IMG/VR virus record: IMGVR_UViG_3300032069_000849
Location: 1 to 45,674 of that record
From: a virus
Reading direction: 5' to 3' (one strand)
Length of the DNA stretch: 45,674 bases
This document shows positions 7,464-14,807 of this stretch, in pieces. The translations under genes and the position numbers were made by a program. Under the pieces are notes generated by a model, which had not been told where the DNA came from, made no database searches, and saw only the letters and a program-made list of their open reading frames with translations. How positions within the stretch are numbered: position 1 is the first letter of the stretch; each line of letters opens with the position of its first letter.

Positions 7464-8053
7464 AAGACTACCCGGCGTTCCTCGAAGCGTGTTGGCAGGA
7501 GCACCTGAAGCCCCGGGAGCCCGATGCGCCGACTGTGATCTCGCTTTTCGCCGGCTGCGGCGGCTCTTCGCTCGGCTACAGCATGGCCGGCTACCGGGAA
7601 CTGCTCGCGGTCGAGTGGGACGACCACGCCGTGGAGACTTTCAAGCTCAATTTCCCCGACGTTCCGGTCTGGCATGGCGACATCGCCGAGCTTTCGGCTG
7701 AGGAATGCCTTCGGATCACAGGGCTGGAGCCGGGAAGACTCGACGTTCTGGACGGCTCGCCGCCCTGCCAGGGCTTCTCTACCGCCGGAAAGCGCAAGAT
7801 GGACGACGGCCGCAACCAGCTTTTCCGCGAATACGTCCGCCTGTTACGCGGCTTGAGACCGAAAGTTTTCGTCATGGAGAACGTGAGCGGCATGGTGAAG
7901 GGCAAAATGAAGTTGATCTTTGCCGAAATCATGCGCGAACTGAAGGCCTCGGGCTATAAAGTCTCGGCCAGGTTGATGAACGCCATGTACTTCGGCGTCC
8001 CCCAGTCTCGCGAGCGCATGATTTTCATCGGAATCCGGGAGGACCTTTGCTGA
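7430..8053 (+). CDS. Split m5C DNA methyltransferase, catalytic (alpha) subunit
   Basis: A 207-aa catalytic half of a DNA cytosine-5 methyltransferase. Seen in order: motif I LFAGCGG (39-45, AdoMet binding), motif II VEWDDHAVETF, motif IV GSPPCQGFS with nucleophile Cys113, motif VI ENV (150-152), motifs VII-VIII MYFGVPQSRERMIFIG. The protein stops six residues after motif VIII, where an ordinary enzyme would enter its target-recognition domain; TRD and motifs IX-X are absent. The stop overlaps the next gene by 7 bp, and three proteins carrying the missing parts follow. The first codon is TTG at 7430; ATG at 7439 is equally likely. Architecture matches the alpha subunit of split enzymes such as M.AquI. 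Probable role: self-methylation of phage DNA against host restriction. Confidence 0.9.
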   Translation: MPEMRTHLSKIEDYPAFLEACWQEHLKPREPDAPTVISLFAGCGGSSLGYSMAGYRELLAVEWDDHAVETFKLNFPDVPVWHGDIAELSAEECLRITGLEPGRLDVLDGSPPCQGFSTAGKRKMDDGRNQLFREYVRLLRGLRPKVFVMENVSGMVKGKMKLIFAEIMRELKASGYKVSARLMNAMYFGVPQSRERMIFIGIREDLC

Positions 8054-8520
8054 TTCCCTGCCACCCTGCCGCGCAAACGGCTCCCATACCGGCGGGGGAA
8101 TCGCTCGCCGGCTGCTCCACGCCTCCGGAGCAGCTGGCGGCGCTGTTTGAGGCGGCGAGAAAGTACCGCTCGTTCAAGTACTGGGACAAGATCAAGGTAG
8201 GATCGTCCGAGAGCCGCATCACTGGCCAGGGATTCAACGCGGTGAAGTTCGATCCGAAGAAACCGGCTCGCACTATTCGACGAAATGACGGCAACCTCGG
8301 AATGCATGGCGCCATGTGCTGGAGCGAACGGCGCCGGTTCTCCCTCCCGGAGTTCAAGCGCTTCGGTTCCTTCCCCGATAAATTCGCATTCGCAGGCGCA
8401 TTCGAAGAGGGGATCCGGCAGATCGGCAACTGCGTCCCGCCGCTCTTCATGAGGGCAATCGCGCGCCACATAAGGGAGAAGGTCCTGGCTTCAGTCGCGG
8501 GTTCGGAGCGTGCGGCATGA
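8047..8520 (+). CDS. Split m5C methyltransferase specificity (beta) subunit 1
   Basis: A 157-aa C-terminal half of an m5C methyltransferase. It has the post-motif-VIII linker (CHPAAQTAPIP), a variable target-recognition region with VKFDPKKPARTI (66-77), motif IX RFSLPEFKRFGSFPDKF (97-113) and motif X QIGNCVPPLFMRAIARHIR (125-143). It lacks any catalytic motif. The TTG start overlaps the alpha-subunit stop by 7 bp in another frame, implying translational coupling. Its end overlaps beta 2 by 4 bp (ATGA). A simple frameshifted single gene is unlikely because two further independent C-terminal halves follow. Confidence 0.87.
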   Translation: MLIPCHPAAQTAPIPAGESLAGCSTPPEQLAALFEAARKYRSFKYWDKIKVGSSESRITGQGFNAVKFDPKKPARTIRRNDGNLGMHGAMCWSERRRFSLPEFKRFGSFPDKFAFAGAFEEGIRQIGNCVPPLFMRAIARHIREKVLASVAGSERAA

Positions 8521-8957
8521 ACTTGCACCCGCAACCGTGGACGGAGCCGGTGACAGCGAGGCAGGCAATCGGACACCTTGAAGCATCCATCCAGTCGCGC
8601 ATGGGCCACCGGCGGCAGGCACTTATCGATGCCTGGCGCAAATGCCCGCCGGGTAAGTCGCTGCGAAAGACGGTCCCGAATGTTTCCTCTTTCGAGTCGG
8701 TGAGACTCGATCCCGACAAGCCGAGCACGACGCAGACGAATCATTCCAACTGGCACTACGCGGCGCCGCGGTATCTGACGCTTGAGGAAACGGCTCTGAT
8801 CGGCAGCTTCGATCCGGGTTTCCGCTGGCCGGCAAAGCAGGGGCACTCCAAAAGGCAGATCGGCAACAGCGTTCCTCCGCTTTTTATGAGGGCGATCGCG
8901 CGACATATCAGAGCGAAGATCCTTGATCAGATTCCCAGGAGAGAGGAAGCGGCTTGA
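8517..8957 (+). CDS. Split m5C methyltransferase specificity (beta) subunit 2
   Basis: A 146-aa protein of the same build as beta 1 with a different recognition region. It has the linker LHPQPWTEPV (3-12), VRLDPDKPSTTQ (62-73), motif IX RYLTLEETALIGSFDPGF (85-102) and motif X QIGNSVPPLFMRAIARHIR (114-132). The helix after GN(C/S)VPP is identical to beta 1 in 13 consecutive residues, whereas the part between linker and motif IX is dissimilar. ATG overlaps the beta 1 stop (ATGA). It cannot methylate alone because motifs I-VIII are missing, and presumably pairs with the catalytic subunit. Confidence 0.87.
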   Translation: MNLHPQPWTEPVTARQAIGHLEASIQSRMGHRRQALIDAWRKCPPGKSLRKTVPNVSSFESVRLDPDKPSTTQTNHSNWHYAAPRYLTLEETALIGSFDPGFRWPAKQGHSKRQIGNSVPPLFMRAIARHIRAKILDQIPRREEAA

Positions 8958-9502
8958 GCCTCCATCCAAATCCGCTCTATCAGCCGATCCCGGTCAAAGC
9001 AGTCATTCTCCGGGCGCTCGGCACGAGATCCCAGCGGATTAATCCATGGATTCCCGCAGCCGAGCCCGCGGCGACGATCTGCAAGACCGAGGCCGGCTAT
9101 CAGCTGAAGGAATGCGAGATCCGGACTACCTGGCAGATGTATCGGGTCCTCACGGGGCAGGAAAGAAAGAACCACTTCGGGCTCATCAAACTGGATCCTG
9201 AAAAGCCGTCCCCGACCATTCTCAGCGGAGTGGGAGGGACAACCACGGGACTCGTCCACCCCTGGGAAATCCGCAAGCTGACGATAGATGAAGCGAAGGC
9301 GCTGGCCTCCTACCCGAAGGCATTCGAGATCAGGGGCGGCTACAACGCCAGGTGGTCAAGGATCGGTAACAGCGTTCCCCCGCTCTTCATGCGGGCGATT
9401 GCGCATCATGTGCGGAATGTGGTGCTGAAGGGGGAGACACACGAATCCCTCAGGACCGTGTGTCTCCCGAATCGGGAGGAAGCAAGGAGAGAGGCTTGTT
9501 AG
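8954..9502 (+). CDS. Split m5C methyltransferase specificity (beta) subunit 3
   Basis: A 182-aa third C-terminal half. It has the linker LHPNPLYQPIPV (3-14, close to beta 2), a longer recognition region with IKLDPEKPSPTI (78-89), motif IX RKLTIDEAKALASYPKAF (107-124) and motif X RIGNSVPPLFMRAIAHHVR (136-154). The TTG start overlaps the beta 2 stop (TTGA). About 22 residues beyond motif X are partly encoded by a strong inverted repeat (9432-9468) and may be a non-essential tail. The stop overlaps the convergent RadC-like gene by 4 bp. Role: an alternative sequence-specificity partner for the catalytic subunit (inference). Confidence 0.86.
   Translation: MSLHPNPLYQPIPVKAVILRALGTRSQRINPWIPAAEPAATICKTEAGYQLKECEIRTTWQMYRVLTGQERKNHFGLIKLDPEKPSPTILSGVGGTTTGLVHPWEIRKLTIDEAKALASYPKAFEIRGGYNARWSRIGNSVPPLFMRAIAHHVRNVVLKGETHESLRTVCLPNREEARREAC
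9432..9468. repeat. 11-bp perfect inverted repeat at the end of the methyltransferase operon
   Basis: GGGAGACACAC (9432-9442) pairs exactly with GTGTGTCTCCC (9458-9468) across a 15-nt loop, inside the last codons of beta 3. A second small palindrome (CCCGAATCGGG, 9466-9476) overlaps its right arm. It lies between two convergent genes, so it may act as a bidirectional transcription barrier, although no T-run follows. Confidence 0.55.
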
Positions 9503-9978
9503 GGGAGGGAACTCGGATTGTCCGCGAGCATTCCGGCATCGGCGAAAGAAAAAAATTCGGTATCTCCGCAGACGATGTGGTCAAGGATGCGAATGCCGAG
9601 AAATCTGCCGGCCTGAAACAGTCTGGCCGTGCACTCGCGATCCTCTCTGCTCGGCGTGGGATCGCCGCTAGGATGCAGATGCAGACATATGATCGCCGCG
9701 CAGTTGGCGATTATGGCGGCCTTGAAGACCTCGGGGGCCGCTACCACGGCAGAGTTCAGGCTCCCCTGGGAAACGAAGTTGACGCCGATCAGGCGGTGCT
9801 TGCTGTCCAACATCAGAACGTGGAATTGCTCGCGATCGGCATCGGCATAGAGCTGCTCGCGCGCGAATTCGAATGCCTGCCGCGAATTGCTGAAGCATTT
9901 CCAGCTGCTGCGAAGCGAGCCGTCGCGCACCAAGGATACACGCTGTCTCGGAATGCGGTAGTTGATTGGATCCGGCAT
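9499..9978 (-). CDS. RadC-like JAB/MPN domain protein
   Basis: A 159-aa protein of the RadC family limited to the JAB/MPN metallo-domain. Seen: Glu50 in EQFHVLMLD, then the metal-binding signature HLHPSGDPTPSRED at 100-113 (H-x-H...S...D). Full-length RadC has an N-terminal helix-hairpin-helix part that is missing here, as is common for mobile-element versions. The biochemical role of RadC proteins is not settled. It is transcribed against the methyltransferase operon with the small basic gene at 10015-10338. Confidence 0.85.
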   Translation of the reverse strand: MPDPINYRIPRQRVSLVRDGSLRSSWKCFSNSRQAFEFAREQLYADADREQFHVLMLDSKHRLIGVNFVSQGSLNSAVVAAPEVFKAAIIANCAAIICLHLHPSGDPTPSREDRECTARLFQAGRFLGIRILDHIVCGDTEFFSFADAGMLADNPSSLP

Positions 9979-10014
9979 GATGCGTCCTATGTGTGATCCT
10001 GATGACCCTGTCAG

Positions 10015-10338
10015 TCAATCGGCGGTTTTGGGCTGCTTCCTTCCCATGGGCGCGATCGTGATGGCCGCGCCCGTCAGCAATCCCTTGCGCGCCTGCGAGC
10101 GGTACCAGGCTGCGTGCCGTCCATCGAACGCGGACTTCGGGAACTCCGCTTTGACGGCCGCGATCATCTCGTCGTTGGTTGCCGCGCTGTTCTTGGCAAT
10201 TGTCTCGATGATCACCTGCTTGATGGTGCGCTTGGGTTCGGATTCCGGCTTTTGGGCTTTCAGGGCAGGGGCGGCGGCCACGGGCTTTTTGCCATTCTTT
10301 GGCAGCTTTGACGTTTTCTGTTCTTTCTTGCTCTTCAT
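10015..10338 (-). CDS. Small Lys-rich protein with possible winged-helix segment
   Basis: A 107-aa protein with a Lys/Pro/Ala-rich N-terminal third (KSKKEQKTSKLPKNGKK). A compact domain follows, IKQVIIETIAKNSAATNDEMIAAVKAEFP...AAWYRSQARKGLLTG, which looks like a winged helix. It is preceded by a good ribosome site (CAGGAG, 8 bp from ATG). A nucleic-acid-binding role is likely from charge and fold impression; the family is not recognised. It is the first gene of a short minus-strand unit with RadC, divergent from the terminase genes across a 114-bp gap. Confidence 0.65.
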   Translation of the reverse strand: MKSKKEQKTSKLPKNGKKPVAAAPALKAQKPESEPKRTIKQVIIETIAKNSAATNDEMIAAVKAEFPKSAFDGRHAAWYRSQARKGLLTGAAITIAPMGRKQPKTAD

Positions 10339-10452
10339 ATTGGATCTCCTGAATCAATTCGGGAGGGGCTTGATTGCCCGTCTCCGAGGATTCCAATCGT
10401 GTCGGGGTTGGTCTTGAAAGCCCAGAAGAAAACAGCGCGGTTTTGAATAGAA

Positions 10453-10920
10453 ATGAACGCCGGAAGAAAGCCGAAACCCACGGCCCTGAAAGTCATCCAG
10501 GGGACGTACAGGCCCGACCGGGCCAACCTCTCCGAGCCCCGTCCGCGTCCCGGGATTCCTCCCTGCCCCAAGTTCCTGCAGGGGGATGCGCGCGAGGCCT
10601 ACCGGAAGACGGCGAAGAAACTCGCGCGCATCGGGTTACTTACGGAACTTGACGACATGGCGCTCTCGATGCTCTGCCAGTCCTGGGCGGAGTACCTCGA
10701 AGCCACCGACCAGGTGCGAAAGACCGGCATGCTGGTCAAATCGCCGAACGGATTTCCCGTGTTCAATCCCTATCTCGTTATCGCGAACCAGGCGGTCAAG
10801 AAGGTCCGCTCGCTTCTCGCCGAGTTCGGCATGTCGCCGAGTTCCCGCAGCAGGATCGCGGCCGCCGGCGCCGGGCATGAATCTGAAAGCGGCGAGTGGA
10901 TGGAACTCCTCGACGACTGA
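10453..10920 (+). CDS. terS: Terminase small subunit, P27 family
   Basis: A 155-aa DNA-packaging protein. The N-terminal GRKPKPTALKVIQGTYRPDR is typical of P27-type small terminases, followed by PPCPKFLQGDAREAYRKTAKKLARIGLLTELDDMALSMLCQSW and NPYLVIANQAVKKVRSLLAEFGMSPSSRSRI, the conserved C-terminal part. It recognises phage DNA and loads the large subunit encoded 3 bp downstream. Length fits the family. No strong ribosome site precedes this ATG, but no better start is apparent. Confidence 0.92.
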   Translation: MNAGRKPKPTALKVIQGTYRPDRANLSEPRPRPGIPPCPKFLQGDAREAYRKTAKKLARIGLLTELDDMALSMLCQSWAEYLEATDQVRKTGMLVKSPNGFPVFNPYLVIANQAVKKVRSLLAEFGMSPSSRSRIAAAGAGHESESGEWMELLDD

Positions 10921-10923
10921 TGG

Positions 10924-12606
10924 ATGACCAAGGGCGGGAAGGATTATGCGGCCATCGCGAGAGCCTACGCCGAAGGCGTGCTGTCGGGGCACATTCCGGC
11001 TTGCGAGTGGGTAAAGAAGGCATGCCGCAGGCAGATCGCCGACCTCGAGCGGAAGGACTTCGCTCACCGCTACGACGAGAAGAAGGCGGCGCGCGTCTGC
11101 AGATTTATCGAGAAGCTGCCGCACATCAAAGGCAAATGGGCGAAGGCGGGTGGAAGGATCGAGCTTCAGCCCTGGCAGATATTCATCCTGACGGCGGTCT
11201 TCGGCTGGGTGTCGTGCAACACCGGCTTGCGGCGCTTCAAGACAGTCTATTTGGAGATGCCCCGCAAGAATGGCAAGAGCTCGATGTCGAGCGGCGTCGG
11301 GATCTACTGCTGCTGCGCCGACGGCGAGGAGGGCGGGGAGATCTACTCGGCCGCGACGACGCGCGATCAGGCGAAGATCGTCTGGCAGGACGCCTGGCAC
11401 ATGGTCGAGCGGTCGCCCGGGCTGAAGGCGGCATTCGGCGTCTCGACGACGGCGCATGCGATCAGCCAGGTGAGGACGGCGAGCCGGTTCCAGGCGCTCT
11501 CGGCCGAGGGGAACAGCCTGGACGGCCTGAACATCCACTGCGCGATCGTGGACGAACTCCACGCCCACAGGACGCGCAAGGTGTTCGACGTGCTGGAAAC
11601 GGCGACCGGCGCGCGCTCCCAGCCGCTGCTCTGGCTGATCACGACGGCCGGCTCGGACATGAGCGGGATCTGCTACGAGCAGAGGACGTACCTGATCAAG
11701 ATCCTCGACGGGGTCGTGAAGGACGACACCTATTTCGGGGTGATTTACACGATCGACGACGGGGACGACTGGAGTTCCCCGAAGGTATGGGCCAAAGCGA
11801 ATCCCAACTATGGCGTCTCGGTCTTTCCGGAGGACATCGAGCGGCTGTGCGTGAAGGCGCTCAAGATGCCGAGCGCCCAGAACAACTTTCTCACCAAGAG
11901 GCTTTCGGTCTGGGTCAACGCGGACTGCGCATTCTTCAACATGGTCGAGCTTGCGAAGTGCGCCGATCCGAAGCTGAAAGCGGAGGACTTCCTGGGGGAG
12001 CCGTGCTGGATCGGGATCGACCTTGCCACCCGGCGTGACATCGCCCCGAGGATTCAGCTTTTCCGGCGCGAGGATCACTACTACTGCTTCGGGCGCTACT
12101 ACCTGCCCGAGTCCGAGATCGAGGGCTCAAAGAATTCGCAGTACTCGGGCTGGGTCAAGGCGGGCTGGATTACCTCAACGCCAGGGAACATCATCGACTT
12201 CGGCTATATCGAGGAAGACCTCATCGGACTTGCCTCCAAGTACCAGATCCTGGAGGTGGACTACGATCCCTTCCAGGCGAATCAGTTTACGACACGGATG
12301 ATGAAGGAAGGGTTTCCCATGGTCGAGATGAGGCAGCTGGTAAAAACCTTCTCGGAACCCATGAAGCACCTGGACGCGCTGATATCAGCAGGCAAGTTCC
12401 ACTATAACGGCGATCCCGTCCTGAGCTGGATGTTTTCGAATGTCGTCGCCCATTTCGACAACAAGGACAACGTGTATCCGAAAAAGCAACGCCCCGAGAA
12501 CAAGATCGACGGGGTCGTGGCCCTTTTGATGTGCCTGGGAAGGGCGATGGCGGCCGATGCGGAGCCGGGATCGATCTACGAAAAGAGAGGTCCGATATTC
12601 GTATGA
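10924..12606 (+). CDS. terL: Terminase large subunit
   Basis: A 560-aa packaging motor and nuclease. ATPase half: LQPWQIFILTAVFGW adenine-binding region, Walker A variant MPRKNGKS at about 112-119, Walker B CAIVDELHAH at about 206-215 and the LITTAGS coupling motif. Nuclease half: IGIDLATRRDIA at about 363-374, VDYDPFQANQ, and a final acidic residue in NKIDGVVALLMCLG. All key residues are visible and length is normal for the HK97/P27-associated group. It ends overlapping a small membrane-protein gene by 4 bp. Confidence 0.95.
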   Translation: MTKGGKDYAAIARAYAEGVLSGHIPACEWVKKACRRQIADLERKDFAHRYDEKKAARVCRFIEKLPHIKGKWAKAGGRIELQPWQIFILTAVFGWVSCNTGLRRFKTVYLEMPRKNGKSSMSSGVGIYCCCADGEEGGEIYSAATTRDQAKIVWQDAWHMVERSPGLKAAFGVSTTAHAISQVRTASRFQALSAEGNSLDGLNIHCAIVDELHAHRTRKVFDVLETATGARSQPLLWLITTAGSDMSGICYEQRTYLIKILDGVVKDDTYFGVIYTIDDGDDWSSPKVWAKANPNYGVSVFPEDIERLCVKALKMPSAQNNFLTKRLSVWVNADCAFFNMVELAKCADPKLKAEDFLGEPCWIGIDLATRRDIAPRIQLFRREDHYYCFGRYYLPESEIEGSKNSQYSGWVKAGWITSTPGNIIDFGYIEEDLIGLASKYQILEVDYDPFQANQFTTRMMKEGFPMVEMRQLVKTFSEPMKHLDALISAGKFHYNGDPVLSWMFSNVVAHFDNKDNVYPKKQRPENKIDGVVALLMCLGRAMAADAEPGSIYEKRGPIFV

Positions 12607-12740
12607 AGGAACACGCGCGGGAAATCCTCGGCTGGGCGGGGGCGGCAATCGCGAGTCTCGGGCTCGGGTGGATTTATCCGCCGCTTACTCCGATCTCGAT
12701 CGGCTGTTTCCTGATCTTCGTAGCGGTAAGGAGCCGCTGA
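12603..12740 (+). CDS. Small one- or two-segment membrane protein
   Basis: A 45-aa protein starting at the ATG in the ATGA overlap with terL (MKEHAREILGWAGAAIASLGLGW...). Almost all of residues 8-41 is hydrophobic with a short Pro-containing turn, so one or two membrane passes are likely. It ends 1 bp into the portal start. Such mini-proteins between terminase and portal are known in siphophages without an assigned role. Confidence 0.6.
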   Translation: MKEHAREILGWAGAAIASLGLGWIYPPLTPISIGCFLIFVAVRSR

Positions 12741-13984
12741 TGGGACTGCTCATGAAGGCTTTCGAACGGAGATCGAATCTCGCGAATCCCGATCCCTGGC
12801 TGGTTTCACTCATGGGCGGTCCCACGACCGCGGCGGGCATGCGGGTGAATCCAGACACCGCCATGCGGTTCACGGCAGTCTACGGCGCCGTGAGGATCCT
12901 TGCCGAAACGGTCGCGACCTTGCCGCTCATTGTCTATCGCCGGCTTCCGAATGAAGGCAAGGAACGAGCAACGGACTATTTTCTTTACCGGCTGCTTCAC
13001 GATCAGCCGAACGAGGAGCAGACGCGGACGGAGTTCGTCGAGATGCTCCAGGGGCATCTCGCGCTTCGGGGCAACGCATACGCCCAGATCGACAGGAAGG
13101 CGGGACAGCCCGCGCGCCTTGTGCCCCTTCATCCGGACCGGGTGGAGGTGGATCGCGACCGCATGGGCGGGCTTGTTTACAAAGTGACTCCCGATTCTGG
13201 TCGGCAGTACCAGCTTCGCAGGCAAGCCGGCGAGATCATGCACATCCGCGGGTTGTCCTCGGACGGAGTAACCGGCCTGAACCCGATCGAGCTCTTTCGG
13301 GAATCTGTTGCGTTGGGCCTGGCCTACGAGGAGTACTCGGCAAGGCTCTTCGGCAATGGCGCGAACCTGCAGGGGGTGCTGGAAACGCCGCAGGCGATGA
13401 GCGACACGGCGCTGAAGCGTTTCCGGGAGATGTGGCAGCAGAACTATGGGGGACTCGCTAACTCCGGGAAGACCGCGATCCTGGAAAACGGGATGAAGTG
13501 GCAGGCGATCGGGATGCGGCCGGCCGACGCCGAGTTCATCGCTTCGCGAAAGTTCCAGGTAACGGAGATCGCGCGGATTTTCCGGGTGCCGCCGCACATG
13601 CTGGCCGACTTGGAGCGGGCGACCTTCTCGAACATCGAGCACCAGTCGCTCGAGTTCATCCGGGACACCATCCGGCCCTGGCTCGTGCGCTGGGAGCAGG
13701 CGCTGACGCGCGACCTGATTCCCGCGGAGGACCGCGACAAATACTTTGTCGAGTTTCTGATCGACGGCCTGATGCGCGGAGACCTCAAGTCGAGGTACGA
13801 CTCTTACGCGATCGGCCGCAACAATGGGTGGCTCTCGGCCAACGACATCCGGCGACTGGAGAACATGAATCCCCTGCCTCCCGAGCAGGGGGACGTCTAC
13901 CTGATCCCGCTCAACATGGTGCAGGCGGGAACAGCGCCGGCCGGATCAACAACGACCGGCAAAACAAACGAAGGCGGCAACTAA
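12740..13984 (+). CDS. Phage portal protein, HK97 family
   Basis: A 414-aa portal. Family landmarks: VNPDTAMRFTAVYGAVRILAETVATLPLIVYRR, HLALRGNAYAQIDRK, GLVYKVTPDSGRQYQL, FREMWQQNYGGLANSGKTAILENGMKWQAIGMRPADAEFIASRKFQVTEIARIFRVPPHMLADLERATFSNIEHQS, and DLIPAEDRDKYFVEFLIDGLMRGD. The ATG overlaps the stop of the preceding membrane-protein gene by one base and gives the normal family length; in-frame sequence upstream is a shadow. It forms the dodecameric DNA entry ring bound by terminase. Confidence 0.94.
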   Translation: MGLLMKAFERRSNLANPDPWLVSLMGGPTTAAGMRVNPDTAMRFTAVYGAVRILAETVATLPLIVYRRLPNEGKERATDYFLYRLLHDQPNEEQTRTEFVEMLQGHLALRGNAYAQIDRKAGQPARLVPLHPDRVEVDRDRMGGLVYKVTPDSGRQYQLRRQAGEIMHIRGLSSDGVTGLNPIELFRESVALGLAYEEYSARLFGNGANLQGVLETPQAMSDTALKRFREMWQQNYGGLANSGKTAILENGMKWQAIGMRPADAEFIASRKFQVTEIARIFRVPPHMLADLERATFSNIEHQSLEFIRDTIRPWLVRWEQALTRDLIPAEDRDKYFVEFLIDGLMRGDLKSRYDSYAIGRNNGWLSANDIRRLENMNPLPPEQGDVYLIPLNMVQAGTAPAGSTTTGKTNEGGN

Positions 13985-14017
13985 TAGCCGGCCTGCAATG
14001 CAATCAGAAGAGGACAG

Positions 14018-14040
14018 GGGCTGCTTGCGCGGCCCTTTTT
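14018..14040 (+). terminator. Intrinsic terminator-like hairpin after the portal gene
   Basis: GGGCTGC (14018-14024) pairs with GCGGCCC (14029-14035, one G-U pair) around a TTGC loop, followed by five T. It lies 18 nt before the prohead protease ATG, so it could attenuate transcription between packaging and head genes. Confidence 0.5.
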
Positions 14041-14057
14041 CATTTCCGGGAGTGTTC

Positions 14058-14807
14058 ATGAACAGAAACAGGGAGCGGCGTTTCACCGGCAACTGCGAGC
14101 TGCGCGCGATCGTTCCGGAATCGGGCGGGCGCGCCAAGATCGCAGGCCACGCGGCGGTCTTCAACTCGCTTTCCGAGGACCTCTGGGGATTCCGGGAGAA
14201 GATCGCACCGGGAGCGTTTGCGTCGGCGCTCGGGAAATCCGACATCCGCGCTCTCCTGAACCACGATCCCAACTTCGTGCTCGGACGAACTAAGAGCGGC
14301 ACCCTGCGTGTCCAGGAAGACGAAACGGGGCTTGCCGTCGAGATCGATCCGCCTGAGGCCAGATGGGCTGACGACCTGCTCGTTTCGATCGGCCGCGGCG
14401 ACATCAGCCAGATGAGCTTCGCATTCAGGGTGGGCGAGGAGTCCTGGGAGACGGTGGACGGCATCGATATCCGCACGATTCTCAGCTTTGACGAGATCTT
14501 CGACGTGTCGCCCGTGACCTACCCGGCATACCCGGACACGGATGTGGCCCTTCGGGAAGGGCTCGATCCCAGGGAACTCGACGCCGCAATCGTCCGCGCC
14601 GGCAGTCGCATGAAACTGCAGCCGGAGGACACGGCGATCATGCGGGAGTACCTCCGCATCTTGCGCTTTTTGATCGACGGCCCCGTTCAACCGAACGGGG
14701 AAAGTGAAGTTCCGCAAGACGGCCCGCGCGCGCGGAGCCTGAACCAAATCATGCGCCGGCTCCACATCCTGGAGCTGGAGCATTCAATCGAGGAGACAAT
14801 CCAATGA
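14058..14807 (+). CDS. Prohead maturation protease, HK97 family
   Basis: A 249-aa serine protease that matures the capsid. Seen: GHAAVFNSLSEDLWGFREKIAPGAF (30-54), catalytic-type His69 in LLNHDPNFVLGR, and Ser120 in ISQMSFAF; the C-terminal part is longer and charged. The start has GGGAG eight bases upstream. It overlaps the capsid gene by 4 bp, the usual protease-capsid coupling. Confidence 0.93.
   Translation: MNRNRERRFTGNCELRAIVPESGGRAKIAGHAAVFNSLSEDLWGFREKIAPGAFASALGKSDIRALLNHDPNFVLGRTKSGTLRVQEDETGLAVEIDPPEARWADDLLVSIGRGDISQMSFAFRVGEESWETVDGIDIRTILSFDEIFDVSPVTYPAYPDTDVALREGLDPRELDAAIVRAGSRMKLQPEDTAIMREYLRILRFLIDGPVQPNGESEVPQDGPRARSLNQIMRRLHILELEHSIEETIQ

Noticed and set aside
7430-8520. 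Single methyltransferase gene broken by a frameshift
   Set aside because: The break lies exactly at the motif VIII/TRD domain border, with start-stop overlaps, and two more complete C-terminal halves follow in the same style.
9460-9996. A plus-strand frame across the RadC-like gene
   Set aside because: RadC's metal-binding signature on the minus strand is clear.
10636-12078. A 480-aa frame antisense to the terminase genes
   Set aside because: It mirrors the codon pattern of terS/terL, is Arg/Asp/Val-rich low complexity and has no motifs; the plus-strand genes are certain.
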